A stretch of 64,000 nucleotides of DNA from Corythucha ciliata (taxonomy: Eukaryota > Arthropoda > Insecta > Hemiptera > Tingidae): positions 45,613,253-45,677,252 of the forward strand of contig CM075939.1 of assembly GCA_038030265.1 (NCBI GenBank). Direction: 5' to 3'. The notes beneath the pieces are model-generated. The model was not told where the DNA came from. It saw nothing but the letters and a program-made list of their open reading frames with translations, and made no database searches. Numbering within the stretch: position 1 is the stretch's first letter; every line of letters starts with the position of its first letter. Both the position numbers and the translations under genes were made by a program. Of this stretch, positions 10,067 to 22,600 are shown piece by piece.

Positions 10067-13000
10067 CAGGGGTGGGCAAAATACTTTGAAAACGTATTTT
10101 AAATACAAAGCCCAAAATACTTTCAAAAATGTATTTTAAATACTGAAATACAAATACTTTTTGAATTGTATTTTCAATAAAATACAAATACAATTTAAAA
10201 TACTTTTCAAAAATTTGATTTCGAAGGCAGATAGTGCGAAAAACACGAAAAATAAATAATTCAAAAATATCAGGTCCTTCAATAGACAAGTTGACAAAAT
10301 GTAGCAGCGTGAAATGGCGCTGCGCCGCGATGCGCAAAAATAAGTAGACAAGTTGTCACCAAATATTTAGTACCGAACCGGCGAGCACTGGTGGATCGTA
10401 AGCTGAAAAGGATTTGAGGTCACTGGTGGACCTATATCGGGGCCCGGGGCGGAAACCTTCAAGAGGCCCCTAAAAGTCTCTAAATATACATAAAACCTCT
10501 ATTGGTAACCTCTAAGGCCTTTTCTTAATTTTAGCCAAGGCCTTTTCCATATATTGTAGGCAAATTACCGCTATTTCCACAGTCTGTCCGCTAAACAGCG
10601 TTTATGCCAAGTTTAAACTGCGAATTTCTCCATTTTAGGTGCGAATGAGTGCTTTTTGTCAACTTTAACAGCAAATTAGCAACTTATTAGCGGGGTAATC
10701 CCCCCACCAAAAATACATAAATATGCGCTTTTCCCCAACTTTAGCAGCAAAGTAGATTTTGTATCCTGTGAATCAGCGATGTTTCTTCAACTTTCCTCGA
10801 GTTGGCGTTTTCCACAATTTTAGCTGCAAATTAGCGATTTTTTCTAGCGGTTTACTCAGTATGAGCTGAAAACTACTCAATATTAGCCGTAAAATTATCA
10901 AAATGTTTACCACAAATTAGCATTTTTTGTTCACCGTAACCGTACACTGCGGAATAGCGATTTCGTCTCAGATTTAGCCGCGAATTTGCGAGTTTTTCAC
11001 TCATAGCCATAAATTAGCACTTTTTCTCAATTTTAGCCTCAAAGTCTCCCGAGGAAGCCGCGAATTAACGTATTTCCAATTTTTGACGCAAATTTAAATT
11101 TGTCTCAATCATAGCCGTAAATTAGCGCTTTTTCGTAATTTTAGCAGTGCAGTAGCAGTAGTAGAATTTTGTTCATTTTAGCCACTAATTGGCGTTTTCC
11201 GATATTTTTACTGCAAATCGGCAATTCTTCCATTTTTGACAGTGAATTAGCACTTTTTGTTTCAATTTAGGCTGAAAATTAATTTTTCTCTTTATTCTAG
11301 CCAGAATAATTACTGATTTTATCTATATTAGCCGCAAATTGGCGGGTTCTTTTACATTTTGGCATTGCATTCGAAATTTTTTCAATTTTAATTATATGTA
11401 AAATAGGGCTTCATCTCAGTTCTAGCCGTGAATCAGTGTTTTTTCTTTTACTTATAACCATGAATTTGCCGTTTACCTCAATTTTAGCCACAAAGTTGTC
11501 GTCAGAAGGCGGAATTAGAAATTCCAACAGACTTTATCCGCGATTATTTTCCTCAATTTTAGCCGTAAATTCGCGTTTTTTTCAACTTTAGCTGCTTTGA
11601 AGCGTTTCTAATCTGTGAATTCGCGAATTACCTTAATTTTTCATCCACGAATTCGTTATTTCCTCAAATTTTAGCCGGGAGTAACACTTTTTCCCAATTT
11701 GAGCTGAAAACGAGTTTTCCTTCAATTCTTGCTATGGATTAGCGTTTATTGTTTAGTTTTAGCCTCGAAAAGAAGCTACGCATTTGCGTTTTGTCAATTT
11801 TTCAAGGTTTAGTGACTTTGTGGGTCGCGCTCTCTTCGGTATATAAAATAACGGCCAACGAAAAATTTAGAGATCTTTTTCATAACGACAATGAAAAATT
11901 GGGAAAATACGAACTCGCGATCAAACTGACTTTTGTTGTTTTTTTAACATAATAATTGTTATTTTTTAAAATAAAAATTGAGGTTTGTTAGCTGTTGGCG
12001 CGATACAACTTTAACCAATTTTGGCCACGGGTTAGCGCTTTTAATCAATTTTAGCAGTGCAGTAGGGATTCTTTCGTTTGTATTGGTGATTTTCCTCCAT
12101 TTTAGCCACGATTTGGCGTTTTCCTCATTTTCAGCTGCAGTTTAGCAATTTTTTAGCAGCCAATTGGCACATTTTTCTCAGTTTGAGTTGAAAATTAGTG
12201 TTTTTCTTAAAGTTGGCCCCGCTAATTAATATTTTACAATTCTAGCCGCGTAGTTTTTTTAGGTTTTAGCCCGCGTGAGCAATTTTATTCTACGGATTAG
12301 CGCTGTTTCTCAGTTTGAGCCTCGATTCTTTCAGAAGCTATACAGATTTTCGTTTTCTCAATTTCAGCCGCGAATTATTGATTTTTATTTATTCAGCTGT
12401 GAAATAGCGTTTTCTGATAATTTTGCAGCGAATTAGCACATTATCCATTCTATTTTTTTTATTAATAGGCGATTTTTCGCCATTTGAGTTGTGAATTTGC
12501 CATTTTGGTCGAATTAGCGTTGTTTTTCGCAATAATTGCCACGAGTTTTGTTTACTTGTACAGCTTTGTGTACTTGTAGGCTAGGGCTCTGTATGATCCA
12601 TTTTTGTGCCAAGTTTCCATCCGCTAGCATCATTTTTGCGGCAGTTGTGCTAACAAGGAATTCGGAACTTCCACCTCCCATCATGACTACCCTTCCCTCT
12701 CCACTTTTTCGAAAAATGAAAACGTCAATCGAAGGCTGTTATTACACCTGGTTTTTGTGCCAGATATGGTGTCACTAAGTTAGGTTGTACTGGTGAATGG
12801 TGGCGAAGAAGTGGAAACTAAAGAACGTTGAAATTAAAAGTATTTGTATTTGTATATGTATTTGTATTTGTATTTTCGTTGAGTGTGAAATACAAAATAC
12901 TTTTGAAAATGTATTTCAAATACAAAGCCCAAAATACTTTCAAAAATGTATTTTAAATACACAAATACAAATACTTTTCCAAAAGTATTTAAATACAATT

Positions 13001-13068
13001 ACAAAATACGTATTTTGTATTTAAAAATACAAAGTATTTTAAATACTCAAGTATCTTGCCCACCCCTG
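10067..13068. mobile_element. 3.0-kb hAT-like element, AATACTTT subterminal repeats (nest level 4)
   Basis: Ends CAGGGGTGGGCAAAATAC and, inverted, CAGGGGTGGGCAAGATAC. Both ends carry about 200 bp of alternating AATACTTT / AAATACAAA motifs. It is flanked by ctagtgct and ctagtgca, an imperfect 8-bp TSD with one extra base at the left. The interior (about 10520-12540) is array A with no transposase. Length 3002 bp, nearly equal to the related element at 32242-35246, and the interiors align. Confidence 0.8.
10520..12540 (+). repeat. Array A inside the hAT-like element
   Basis: About 65 degenerate copies of a 30-bp unit (tagccgcgaattagcg core, ttttctcaatttt linker). The ORFs here are short and of biased composition and are not genes. 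Confidence 0.8.
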
Positions 13069-13099
13069 CTAGTGCAAAACAATGGAACGGACCTATTAT

Positions 13100-14160
13100 A
13101 AGCGCATTGTCAATTTAATTAAACACTTGAAGTAGAAATTGTCAATTCCACGAGGAAATTGTGACTTATCCACAACAGTTTCATTTTTGGTCCTTGGAAC
13201 TTATTAATTTTGATTGAAGAGATAAATTAATTAACTGTTATTGCCCGGACGACTGGCGGGAAGGCAAAGCCTAACAGCCCAATTGAAAAATCCCGCCGGG
13301 GAGCCCATTTATTCGCTCGAATTGTGTTAGGCTTTGCCTTCCCGAGTCGTACGGGTAACTTCAGTTAATTAATTCACATCTTTAATTAAAATACCGGCGA
13401 CAGAATCTCTCTTATCTATTTATTAATTTTGTCCCATGAATCGACGGTCAATTGCCTTTTTGGTGATTATTGTTGATACAGTAACTGGTGATCGTGTATT
13501 TTGGCTTCAAACTTGTTACTTTTAGTATGAATAGCCGATTATACGCGAAAGAATCAATTTTAAGAGTGACCTGTCAACTTTATGAGGAAATTATCAATTT
13601 TACGGGGAAATTATCAACTTTATGAGGAAATTATCAATTTTTGAGGAAATTGTCAATTTTATGAGACAATAATTGTCAATTTTATGATGAAATAATCAAT
13701 TTTATGGGGAAATTGTTAATATTACGAGGAAGTTGTAAATTTTATAAAGAAATCGTGAATTTTACGAGGAAACTGTATTTTTCATGAGGAAAATGTCAAT
13801 TTTATGGGGAAAATGTCAATTTTATGAGGAAATGGTCAGTTTTTTGGTCAGGAAATTGTCACTTTTATGAAGAAATTGTCAATTTTGTGAGGAAATTGTC
13901 AATTTTGTGAGAAAAAAATACTTTATGGGGAAATTGTCCATTTTATGGGGAAATTGACAATTTTATAAAGAAATCGTCAATTTTATGATAAAATTGTCCA
14001 TTTTACGAGGAAATTGTCAATTTCATGAGAAAATAACCAATTTTGTAGGGGAATTGTCCATTTTATGAGGAAATTTTCAATTTTATCATCAAATTGCATG
14101 TTTTATGAGGGAATTGTATATTTTGTGAGGAAATATTCAATTTTATGACTGTAAGTTTTA
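13100..14160 (+). repeat. Array C, right part
   Basis: About 13560-14160 is the clearest C array in the window: aaattgtcaattttatgag units of about 20 bp. It is the continuation of 9420-9830 across the inner insertion. Confidence 0.8.
13205..13385. repeat. Palindromic repeat containing a tRNA 3' half
   Basis: Inverted arms of about 60-70 bp (ttaattaactgttattgcccggacgac... and its inverse ending at about 13380) enclose aaatcccgccggggagccc. That core equals the T-arm and acceptor 3' strand of the tRNA-like gene at 39004-39076. The bases after it (tcgaattgtgttaggctttgcc) also match the DNA after that tRNA, so this is a folded copy of the same tRNA-derived repeat. Confidence 0.65.
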
Positions 14161-14698
14161 TGATCAGCTGATTTCGAGAAATTTTGCCAGTTAACCAATG
14201 TCGCCGGGTGTCCTATTTCAGTGAGCGATTTCGCCGATTTTACGCACTAAGAACCGTTTTTAGCTGGTTTCACTCAATAAAAAAGTAATTTCCCCGATCT
14301 CGCAAAATAAAAAACGCAATTTTGAGGGTTATAATCGCAGTGAAGGCCGTGCGGGACATAAGAGCTTCCCTTCCACCACTGCGCTGAGTTTACTTCATTC
14401 GGCGGGAGTCATATTTTTGCCAAACAAATAGTTCACGTTACACTGGAAGTTGTTGAATGTTGTTGTTTTTTTTTTTACACTTTTTCGGCCAATACGTGTA
14501 GTATTGGCAGGGGCGGGGGGCCGGCCCCCTCCTTAAGCCGACTCTGGATCCGCGCCTGATGCGAAGTGGAAGTAGGTAACGGAAGTTACCGAGTCCATTA
14601 CCTATTTTCAAAAGTAACGAACAAGTTACTCCGTTATCGAAAAAAGTAACTGTAACGGAGCAACCCCGTTACTGCCCCTTGCCCAGCGCTGTTTATCT

Positions 14699-15500
14699 AC
14701 AGAATAGCACTGTTTCTCAATTTCGCATGTATAGTTCTCAATTTTAGCCACTAATTTGCGTTTTTTCAGTTTTATCCGCTATAATTAGCGCTTTTTCTCT
14801 ATTTTAGCGGTGAATTTTAAGCTTTTCTCAATTTTAGTCGCGTATTAGTGACTGTTGTCAATTTAAGCCGCGAATTATAGTATTTAAAGAAAATTAACTT
14901 TTTTTGTAGGTGTTAAATTCACAATGTCTCCTCATTTCCAACCAAGTAGTTGCCTTAGAAGCCGCGAGTTTGTGTTTTCTCAATTTCAACGACGAATTAG
15001 CCGTTTATGAGGGTGGTGAATGAGCTTTGCTTTCAATTCTAACCGCTAATTTAGTGCTTTTATCTATTTTAGCTGCACGAACAAGCGAATTTTCTCAATT
15101 TTATCCGTCCGTTCATTTTTTTTAGCGGCCAATTACATCTTTTTCACAATCTCAACAATTGACATTGTAGCGCTTTTTCCAAGCTTTCAACGGCTTACTT
15201 GCCCCAAGAACAGCGTTTTTATTCAACGAATTAGCTATTTTTCTTAATTTTGGCTGTGATTTAGCGCTCCTTTTCAAATTTAGCTGTGAATTTGTGCTTT
15301 TTCTCACTTCCATCCATGAATTTATCATTTTTCTCAATTTTAGCCGTACTTTGCCCAAGAGTTGCACTTTTTTAAAAATATCTTTAGCCGTAAAATGGCC
15401 TCTGTACACTTCAAGTCAGCGATTTTTTCTCAATGTTGCTTAGAGAAACAGGGAATTAGCCCTTACTCGCAGTTTTAGTCACGAATGTCAGTGCTTTTTC
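14699..15500 (+). repeat. Array A
   Basis: Degenerate 30-bp units, with landmark monomers TTAGAAGCCGCGAG (14955) and TTGCCCCAAGAACAGCG (15199). The minus-strand ORF at 15152-15409 (Lys-rich, LRK-type repeats) is the array read through and is not a gene. Confidence 0.75.
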
Positions 15501-15599
15501 CAAACGGCCTCCGATACAGTGGGTCGAGGGAGCGGTCCGCCCCCTCATTACAACCTTAGTACGGTGTTCTGGCCACCACTACAGAAATTGCATTCCGAA

Positions 15600-15960
15600 T
15601 GGATCGGCGGTGTGAATTTAGGTTGCGAAATTCGCGATATTGCTTTTTTGCATGAGCTATAGCCCCACAAAATGTCATTTTTGAAAAGGTCGAAGGCGAA
15701 ATTGTTTTTCTGTGTGAATCAATCCCACTAAATTGGTTTTTACTAGTCCAACCCTACGAAATTCATTATTTGAAAGGATTCAGATCCGTAAAATGACCAA
15801 AACCCACAAGTATTTGCTTTATGAAGAGTTCAAGAGCGCGAAATTGTGCTTTTGTGGTCTTAGATTATAATCCACAAAATTTGAATTTCGAAAGAGTCAA
15901 TAACCTGTGAAATTGATTTTTGAACAAGTGTCAAAGCAAAAACAGGGTTGACAGGGGTGA
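15600..15960 (+). repeat. Array D fragment
   Basis: Units like cgaaattggtttt with spacing near 30 bp. Then AT-rich DNA to 16500, with a possible AATAAA for the minus-strand gene at about 16259. Confidence 0.55.
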
Positions 15961-16499
15961 CATTTTCAGATTCTGGCCAGCGAGTCGTTCATAACGAGAG
16001 GGACTCTTGTGACCTTTTTTTTTTAATTCCCTTCCCAAAAACCCCTCCATCCACCCACCCACTTCTCTTTAGACAGCCCTGATGGTGAGGGGCAATCGGG
16101 GTGCCTTCGTGGGTAGAATATTGAAAAGCTGCTGACGTAATCCTTCCCTCCCTCCTATAATGGCTCACAATCAGTTTTAGTTCTGTAGAATGTAATTAAT
16201 TGAAAAATCTATCACCAACAGCACATAGTTATAAACTCGTTATAGTCAATGGACATCCATTTATTAACGAAGGGCGTCGAAGGCAATAATTCACAACACA
16301 CGAACACACCCCCACAGGTCGATTCCATTCACAGCTCTTGCACGGGTAATTTGTATCCCCCCCCCCTTCCATCTCATCAGTATTTCAAAACATAGGGAGG
16401 TAGGGGAGACCCTCCTGAGATCTTCTGGTGGTACCATAGGACAGCTGCAGTCTTTTTCAGAGCTCATGAAATTAAAACAAATTGTCTAAAAACAACATT

Positions 16500-19400
16500 T
16501 TAATTACACTTAATGTATAAAGCTGTACACGTTCCGTTGACTTTCGTTTGTATCAGTTGACGTTCCCCCCGCAATCCATAGGTCGTGTCCGAATTTAGTG
16601 TAACCTCCGCGAAATTGTCAATGTACACGATAGTTTTCGCCTCGGTTCTGTACACGCCGGTCGTAGCGGCGGATTCAGTGAATCCGAGCGCTTGACATAT
16701 TTCACGACTCGCGACGTCGGCATCGGGAGTGTGCACCTTGTCGATACAGCGAGGAAGCCATCGTCCGAAATTTTGTATCATGTAAATTCCTTCGCTTCTG
16801 TTTGGAAAATAATAATAAAAAAATGTTTTCGGAGGGTTAGAAAACTGTGTGGTGGGCAATGGTCTCACGAGTTGTTGATAGCGTGTAGTCCGTGGCACTG
16901 TTGCTCGTCTTCACCGTGTGGGCAATTTGCCACTCCATCGCAAACGAGATCTACCGAGATGCACTGGTCTGACCTAAAGAGCGAAGAATTCGGTGAGTCA
17001 CTCCTTTCCAGTGCATTTGTTCCTTGACTTACATACCCAGGGCATTTGAAAAATGAGCTCGATTCGCAATCGTACTTAGATCGACACAAACTCCATAACT
17101 CGTCGCTTCCGTCGAAGCAATTGATATTGCCGTCACAAATAAATCGCGGCGACGTGTAATTAAGGAAATTGGCGCACGTTCTACAGGAATCGTTCTCGTC
17201 CGATCCGTCGGAACAGTCGGGTGACCCGTTGCAAAACAGTTGAGCATCGAGACAGGCACCGTCTGGACATCTGAATTGTCCTTTTCGGCATCCTCCTTGT
17301 TATGATACCAGAAATTATTTTCAACTTCCTCAATAATACGATTTTTAAAACAGTTTTACGTTTAATCGCATTAGAATATTTGGACGTTTGAAACATGAAC
17401 AGGTCATTCTCGTCCAATCCATCCGAGCAGTCTTCGACGCCGTCCCCTATCTCGCGATCCGCTAAACAATGTCCATTTGGACACCGCTCGGTCAAGCAGA
17501 AATGTTTGAATTTTGGATGGACCGACAATTGATTCATCGCTTCTTTCAGTTGATGAGACATTGAATTCAGGTCGGGGCTACAGTATGACGTTTGATCACG
17601 ACAGAAGATCGGGCCGAAGGAGATGACGGTGGTGTTGTTGCATATCACGAGTCCTGCGGCTTGTTGAGGTGCTTTCCACTGTTGTGGTTTTTAAAAAAGT
17701 TAACTATTATAATGCAACCCAACGACTTCAATCAATTCACCTGATAAATATTAACACGATTTTGGGCTTTGAAACATAATTTTCCATCATGATACTCCAA
17801 GCTCGACACGTTTAGGTCAAATTTTTGGCGTTGAAGTTTCTCATCGAAAACGAGCATTTCACACGATTTTAAGATGAGCCCTCTTTAAAACAAGGAAAAA
17901 TGAATGCATTATACAAGTGTACTTGTGATGGTCACTCACCCAGAGGGAACATCAGCAGGTTGGCTCATTTCAATTTTTTGCGCAAAATGAACCAAAGCTA
18001 AGTTTTGGCCGATGTATTTTATTCGATCGATTTCGACGTTTTCTTCGTTCAAAGCGAACACGCGGTTCAAGGCTGGACCAAACGAACCAAAATTCGCGGA
18101 TACGTACAAAGATTCCCACCTGCCAGGAGTTAATTGATTAATTAATTAGATCGATCGATTACAAATGACGGAGTCTGAACTTGTTGGTTTGACGGAGAGG
18201 AGCAATCGCCCACGATTGACCTAGAAGCACCGCCGGTGACACGGGACGGCCTTCAACGCTGACGAAACCGAGCCATGGGATTCGACCTTGATTTACGTCA
18301 ACCACAAGGTTGTTGCATTCGATTGTCATGGAGTGACAAGTTTGATTTGACGAATAATTCAAACTGACCGAACTCCCGTTCCTGAAAATTTGAGTTTACG
18401 TAGTGCGGGAGGAAGTGGGTGGGTTCTTGGATGTTTGGCCCTTACCTGAAACCAAGGCTCTCACAGACTTCTTTTGGGCTTGGCTGTAGGTCATTGCTTG
18501 TCAAGCACATTATTTCCCAGTTACCATCCTTTAGATGGAACAAATTGCCTTTATTGTTGAGTTTAGGAGTTCCAATCATGTCGAATTCAATGTCACCATT
18601 AGCTAGGGCATCTAAAAGTGAAAATTCAATTAAAATTTAAAATTTACGGTAAAACAAGACAATATTCTGACGTTCCTTACAGCAGTGCTTCTCATCCTCG
18701 CCACCCGGACAGTTAGACTCTTGATCGCATTTCCTTTCCATTGCAATGCACTGCCCACCACTGTCATAACACGTGAATTCGTCTTCCTGGCAACTGCCTG
18801 AAACGACAGTGATCACACACAGTAAGGGAGAAATGGTGACTGATGAACGCGCTACATTATTACCTGTACAGTTAGCTTCGTCCGATAAATCGTAACAATC
18901 GACTTTCAAATCACACACCAGTGAGGGTTTGACGCGTAACAAACGCTGGGCACACGTGCAATTCATTTCATCGGTCCCGTCCAAACAGTCGACGATACCG
19001 TCGCACCGCCTGTCTTCGGGGAAAAACTGTTGGACTCTATGAAATCATGTAAACGATTATAAATCGATATAGGGGACGTAAGTACTTTAAATCGAATTCA
19101 CACACTTTAGACAGTCAAATAGATGTCCAGAGAGCTTTGAGTCATTCACAACTTGATCAAACAGGTGAGATGGGTCGAACAGCTCATGAACATCCGCCGG
19201 TAGGGTGGATGTGGTGGTGACAGAGGTTGATGATTCAGTCGTCGTTGTTGGTGGTGTTGTTGGTGTTCTTGATAATGGTGTTGTTGTTGATGGTGTTATC
19301 GTTGATGGTGTTGTCGTCGAGGTGTTGATGGTGTTGTCGTCAGTGGTGTTGTTGTTGTTTTTGATGATGTTGTTGAAGGTGCTGTTACTGAAGATGCTGT

Positions 19401-19598
19401 TGTCGAAGATGCTGTCGTTGAAGATGCTGTTGTTGAAGATGATGTTGTTGATGACATTCGGGACAGGCTCTGCTGTTGCCGTTGCAGTGAATTCGCTTGT
19501 CGTTGATCGTATCGTCGTTAATAATGTCAATGTAGATGGTGGTGTTGTTGTTGTTGTTGTTGTTAATGGTGTTGTTGTTGTTGTTGTTGGTGTTGTTG

Positions 19599-19630
<32 letters not shown>

Positions 19631-22600
19631 GGTGGTGGTGTTGTTGTTGTTGTTGTTGTTGTGGTTTTGGATGATGTTGTTGAAGGTGCTGATGCTGAAA
19701 ATGCTGTTGTTGATACCATTGTTTTAGTCGGGGCAGGCTCTGCTGTTGCCGTTACAATGAATTCGCTTGTAGACGATTTGAACTCGGCTGTCGTTGACTT
19801 GAAGTCGGATACTTGCGATGGACTGGTCGTACCTTCGGATTCTTTGTCCAACTCGTTGGATTCAGAGAATTTCAGCAAAGGTATCGATTGATTTATTGGA
19901 AACTCCCCGTTTTCAACGTTGACAACCGTCAAACTCCTTAGGCCACCCTCCTCACTGTCGATGCTCGAGCTCGAGTTTTTCACCTCATTCGATCTCAAAA
20001 AAATGTCACAGTTAATCTCGTCCTCGCCGTACGGACAATTTGATCGACCATCGCACTGTTCTTCACCGGGAATGCACAGCGAGTTGCGGCACAGAAACCC
20101 AGGACAACGCTGTCTGGATCTTGAAAAGGTGCTTCGATGAGCTGGAACAAAAATTTCAACGCAACCTGTTGCATGAAATGGGTGAGGAAGTGGGTGGGGG
20201 GGGGATCCCAACCTATTTTCTGGTGAATCCAATGAACATACAGAGCGACTCTTGTGTACACGCCCGGTTCATTAGGCCGTGCGCATCCTTCCCCGTGACT
20301 GACCACTCCCGCTACATACCAACGATCGTGCTCGTCTAACCTGTCGGTTTTATTCGCGTTTAAGAGTCCGTTTACTCGACTGACGGCCATTCTAAAACAT
20401 TTACTTGCATAACAGCGGCTCTCCACTGTCACCCTGACAGCTGTCCTTGCCCCCTTGCGGGTAGCCGGCGCAAATGTCATTGGCAACTCTATCCGTCGTG
20501 TGCTTGCACTGTGGCAGCACGGGAAGTTCCACTTCGTGAAGGTGATCGGCTTAAAATGAAAAATCGAGGTTAAAACGTTAATTAAAGCGTCTGATTGTTA
20601 TAAAAAAAGAACAATATACGATCAGGGCCATGTTCCCTAAGAGCTCCCCAGCCCACGACAGTGCATTTAGTGTTGGGCATGGGATACTGCCACCGGTCAG
20701 GCGACGGTAGACACACCGGAAGAACCCATCTGTTATAAATTAGAGGCTCTCCCAGCTTCAATATGGCTATATCGTTGGCAAAGTCGTACCTAGTGATTAA
20801 CAAAAGAAAAACAGGAAAAGTAATATTGATTTTGAGTATTTTATGCGAATAACTCAACATATTATAACGCTCGTGAACCATCATTCCAGACACTGGTCGG
20901 ATTTGTTCCTGGGGCGAGAAGGATTTTCGCCGTAGAAGGCCAGCTCGTACTTCGTAGTAGTGTTGTTCGAAGCTAGCAAAGAAAATTATCGACATCACAG
21001 CCATCTTAATTGCTCCCTAAAAAAAAAGCCCTTACTCAGTCGCACAATGGGCCGCTGACAGAACGAGAGTTTCAGTCAGAATGGCACCACCACAGTGGAA
21101 AGCTCCGTCTTTGTACAGAGCAATTGACCAGGGCCACGCTCCAGGTTGACTAGCCGAACCACCGACAACGCGAGGCACTGGATCGTCATCACCATCGGTT
21201 GGCTGACGACGACGTCTGAGCAGTGGACGGGCTGGTAGTCCAGTCTGGGGCCATTCGGGCTGTTTGTATCCCATATAGGGTGTCATTAGCGAGCCCCAAA
21301 TCCTTGGGAATTAACAAGAAAGTTGATTTAATATTTTTGGGGGTCGTCCAACACATTGAGACGCTGAATCGCCACAGGTTTCTGGGGGTGAATTATAATG
21401 GTTTCTGAGGTAAATTGATGGTTTCTAGAGTAAATTGATGGTTTCTAAGCCTAATTATGAGTTTTAAAGGAAGAATTGACCATTTTTGGTGACAAAGAGG
21501 GCGGACCAAAGGATTTCGCCACAGATTTTACGCTGCCATAGCTCGTCCCTGCGTGGTAAAACGCAACGGTGCACGTATGACTGTTTGCCCCACCCACTGG
21601 CCACACTGTGGACGAATTTATGTTCGTACCTTTTGTAGAAATCATCGTTCTCAATTTGAGGGTTGTAGGGCGGCAATGGAATCGTTCTGGCAGCTTGCGG
21701 TGTTTGACAGAATTTATTGTACGAATGATCGGGCGTGGGCATTTCGTAGAATCCATGCTGTACGAGATATCTGCGGATTCAGTCAGCGCAAAATTTAATT
21801 AATGACAGCACGGAGTCATTGTTCTGCTGTAAGTACCTCTTGAAGCGTGAAACAAATTCAGAATCGTGGTGACCTCGAATCCCGCACTCAGGGGAAGGAC
21901 AATGGACCCAGGCGAGGCCTTTGTTACAGGTTGTTACGATTCTCTGCTCCGTTTCAGAAAAGTAGGAACCAAAGTAGGATGTTAACTGGTGAAACGCTTG
22001 AACCTCGGCTAACCTTTAAAAAAAATGGCGGGGATTTAACAAGTGTTACAGCCCTTAAAGGGTGGTGTACCCTTTTAAATGGCCGTATTCCGCTAGACAA
22101 GCTGACTGGGCCCAGGCACTTTCGGAGTTTTCAAAACAGACGGGATACCATTCGCCTTTGTGATTCCTGTGAAGGAATCCTTTGGCATATGAAACTAAAA
22201 TCTAAAATTAAAAGAAAGAAAGAAAAAACGGACTTGAATATTAACTGGGTCTGCAAAATGTGTATTTTTTTTCAATACTTGCCTCGGTTTGCCCCACTTT
22301 ATTCGCTATAAGAGAACATTCAAGCTCATCTTTACCATTTGAGCAGTCACGTCGGCCATCGCAACGTTTTTTGGCGGTGACACACGTCGGTGCCAAATCA
22401 TTTGATTCCCAGTCGTCACAATTGAACATTCCAGGAGGGCAACCTTCGAAAAATTGTTCGACTTTATTGCTCGAAAGACTAAATTTCAAGTTTTTTTTTT
22501 TTTTTTTTCACTCACTGTCACACCCGTCCTCATCTTCACCGCTCGGACAGTCGAAAAATCCGTCGCACAATTTTTTCGGATTCACCTGTCGCCGACAAGT

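Larger units (their letters stand above)
9947..13095. mobile_element. MITE with GGTCCGTTCCATTG ends, interrupted (nest level 3)
   Basis: The left end taggtccgttccattgttt (9946-9964) and the right end (aaacaatggaacggaccta, to 13095) are inverted copies matching at 19 of about 20 positions. Without the inner element it would be only about 147 bp, so it is a MITE split by the 3.0-kb insertion at 10067-13068. Confidence 0.7.
8889..14558. mobile_element. TIR element with CAGTGGCGGATC ends (nest level 2)
   Basis: The left end is CAGTGGCGGATCTAAGG followed by a self-complementary GGGGCC-rich stretch. The right end read inverted is CAGGCGCGGATCCAGAG, also followed by GGGGGCCGGCCCC. Flanks ttgggaag and atgcgaag match at 6 of 8 positions, a decayed TSD. 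The interior next to both ends is array C. A second copy of the left end lies at 28730-29390. Confidence 0.65.
8580..14698. mobile_element. Outer hAT-like foldback element (nest level 1)
   Basis: The left end has ACCTGGGCAACGTTACT followed by GTTAC/AGTAAC repeats (8589-8720). The right end, read inverted, has CGCTGGGCAAGG then GTAACGG and AGTTACTT motifs (14570-14690). Ends of the form TGGGCAA plus GTTAC repeats are known from non-autonomous hAT elements. The sequence acagaatag flanks both ends (8571-8579 and 14699-14707), a candidate TSD. No transposase is present inside. The interior is other nested elements and arrays. Confidence 0.65.

Noticed and set aside
19205..19891. 228-codon plus-strand ORF (Val/Leu-rich)
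   Set aside because: It is the antisense reading of the Thr-rich microsatellite exon of the Nudel-like gene.
20341..20404. Frameshift between GDSGEP and YVAGVVSHG, suggesting a pseudogene
   Set aside because: A 64-nt GT-AG intron restores the frame, so no lesion is needed.
21451..21756. Alternative frame over Nudel exon 5 (MDSTKCPRP...)
   Set aside because: Only the other frame joins in phase to exons 4 and 6 (HGFYEMPTP ... GEILW).
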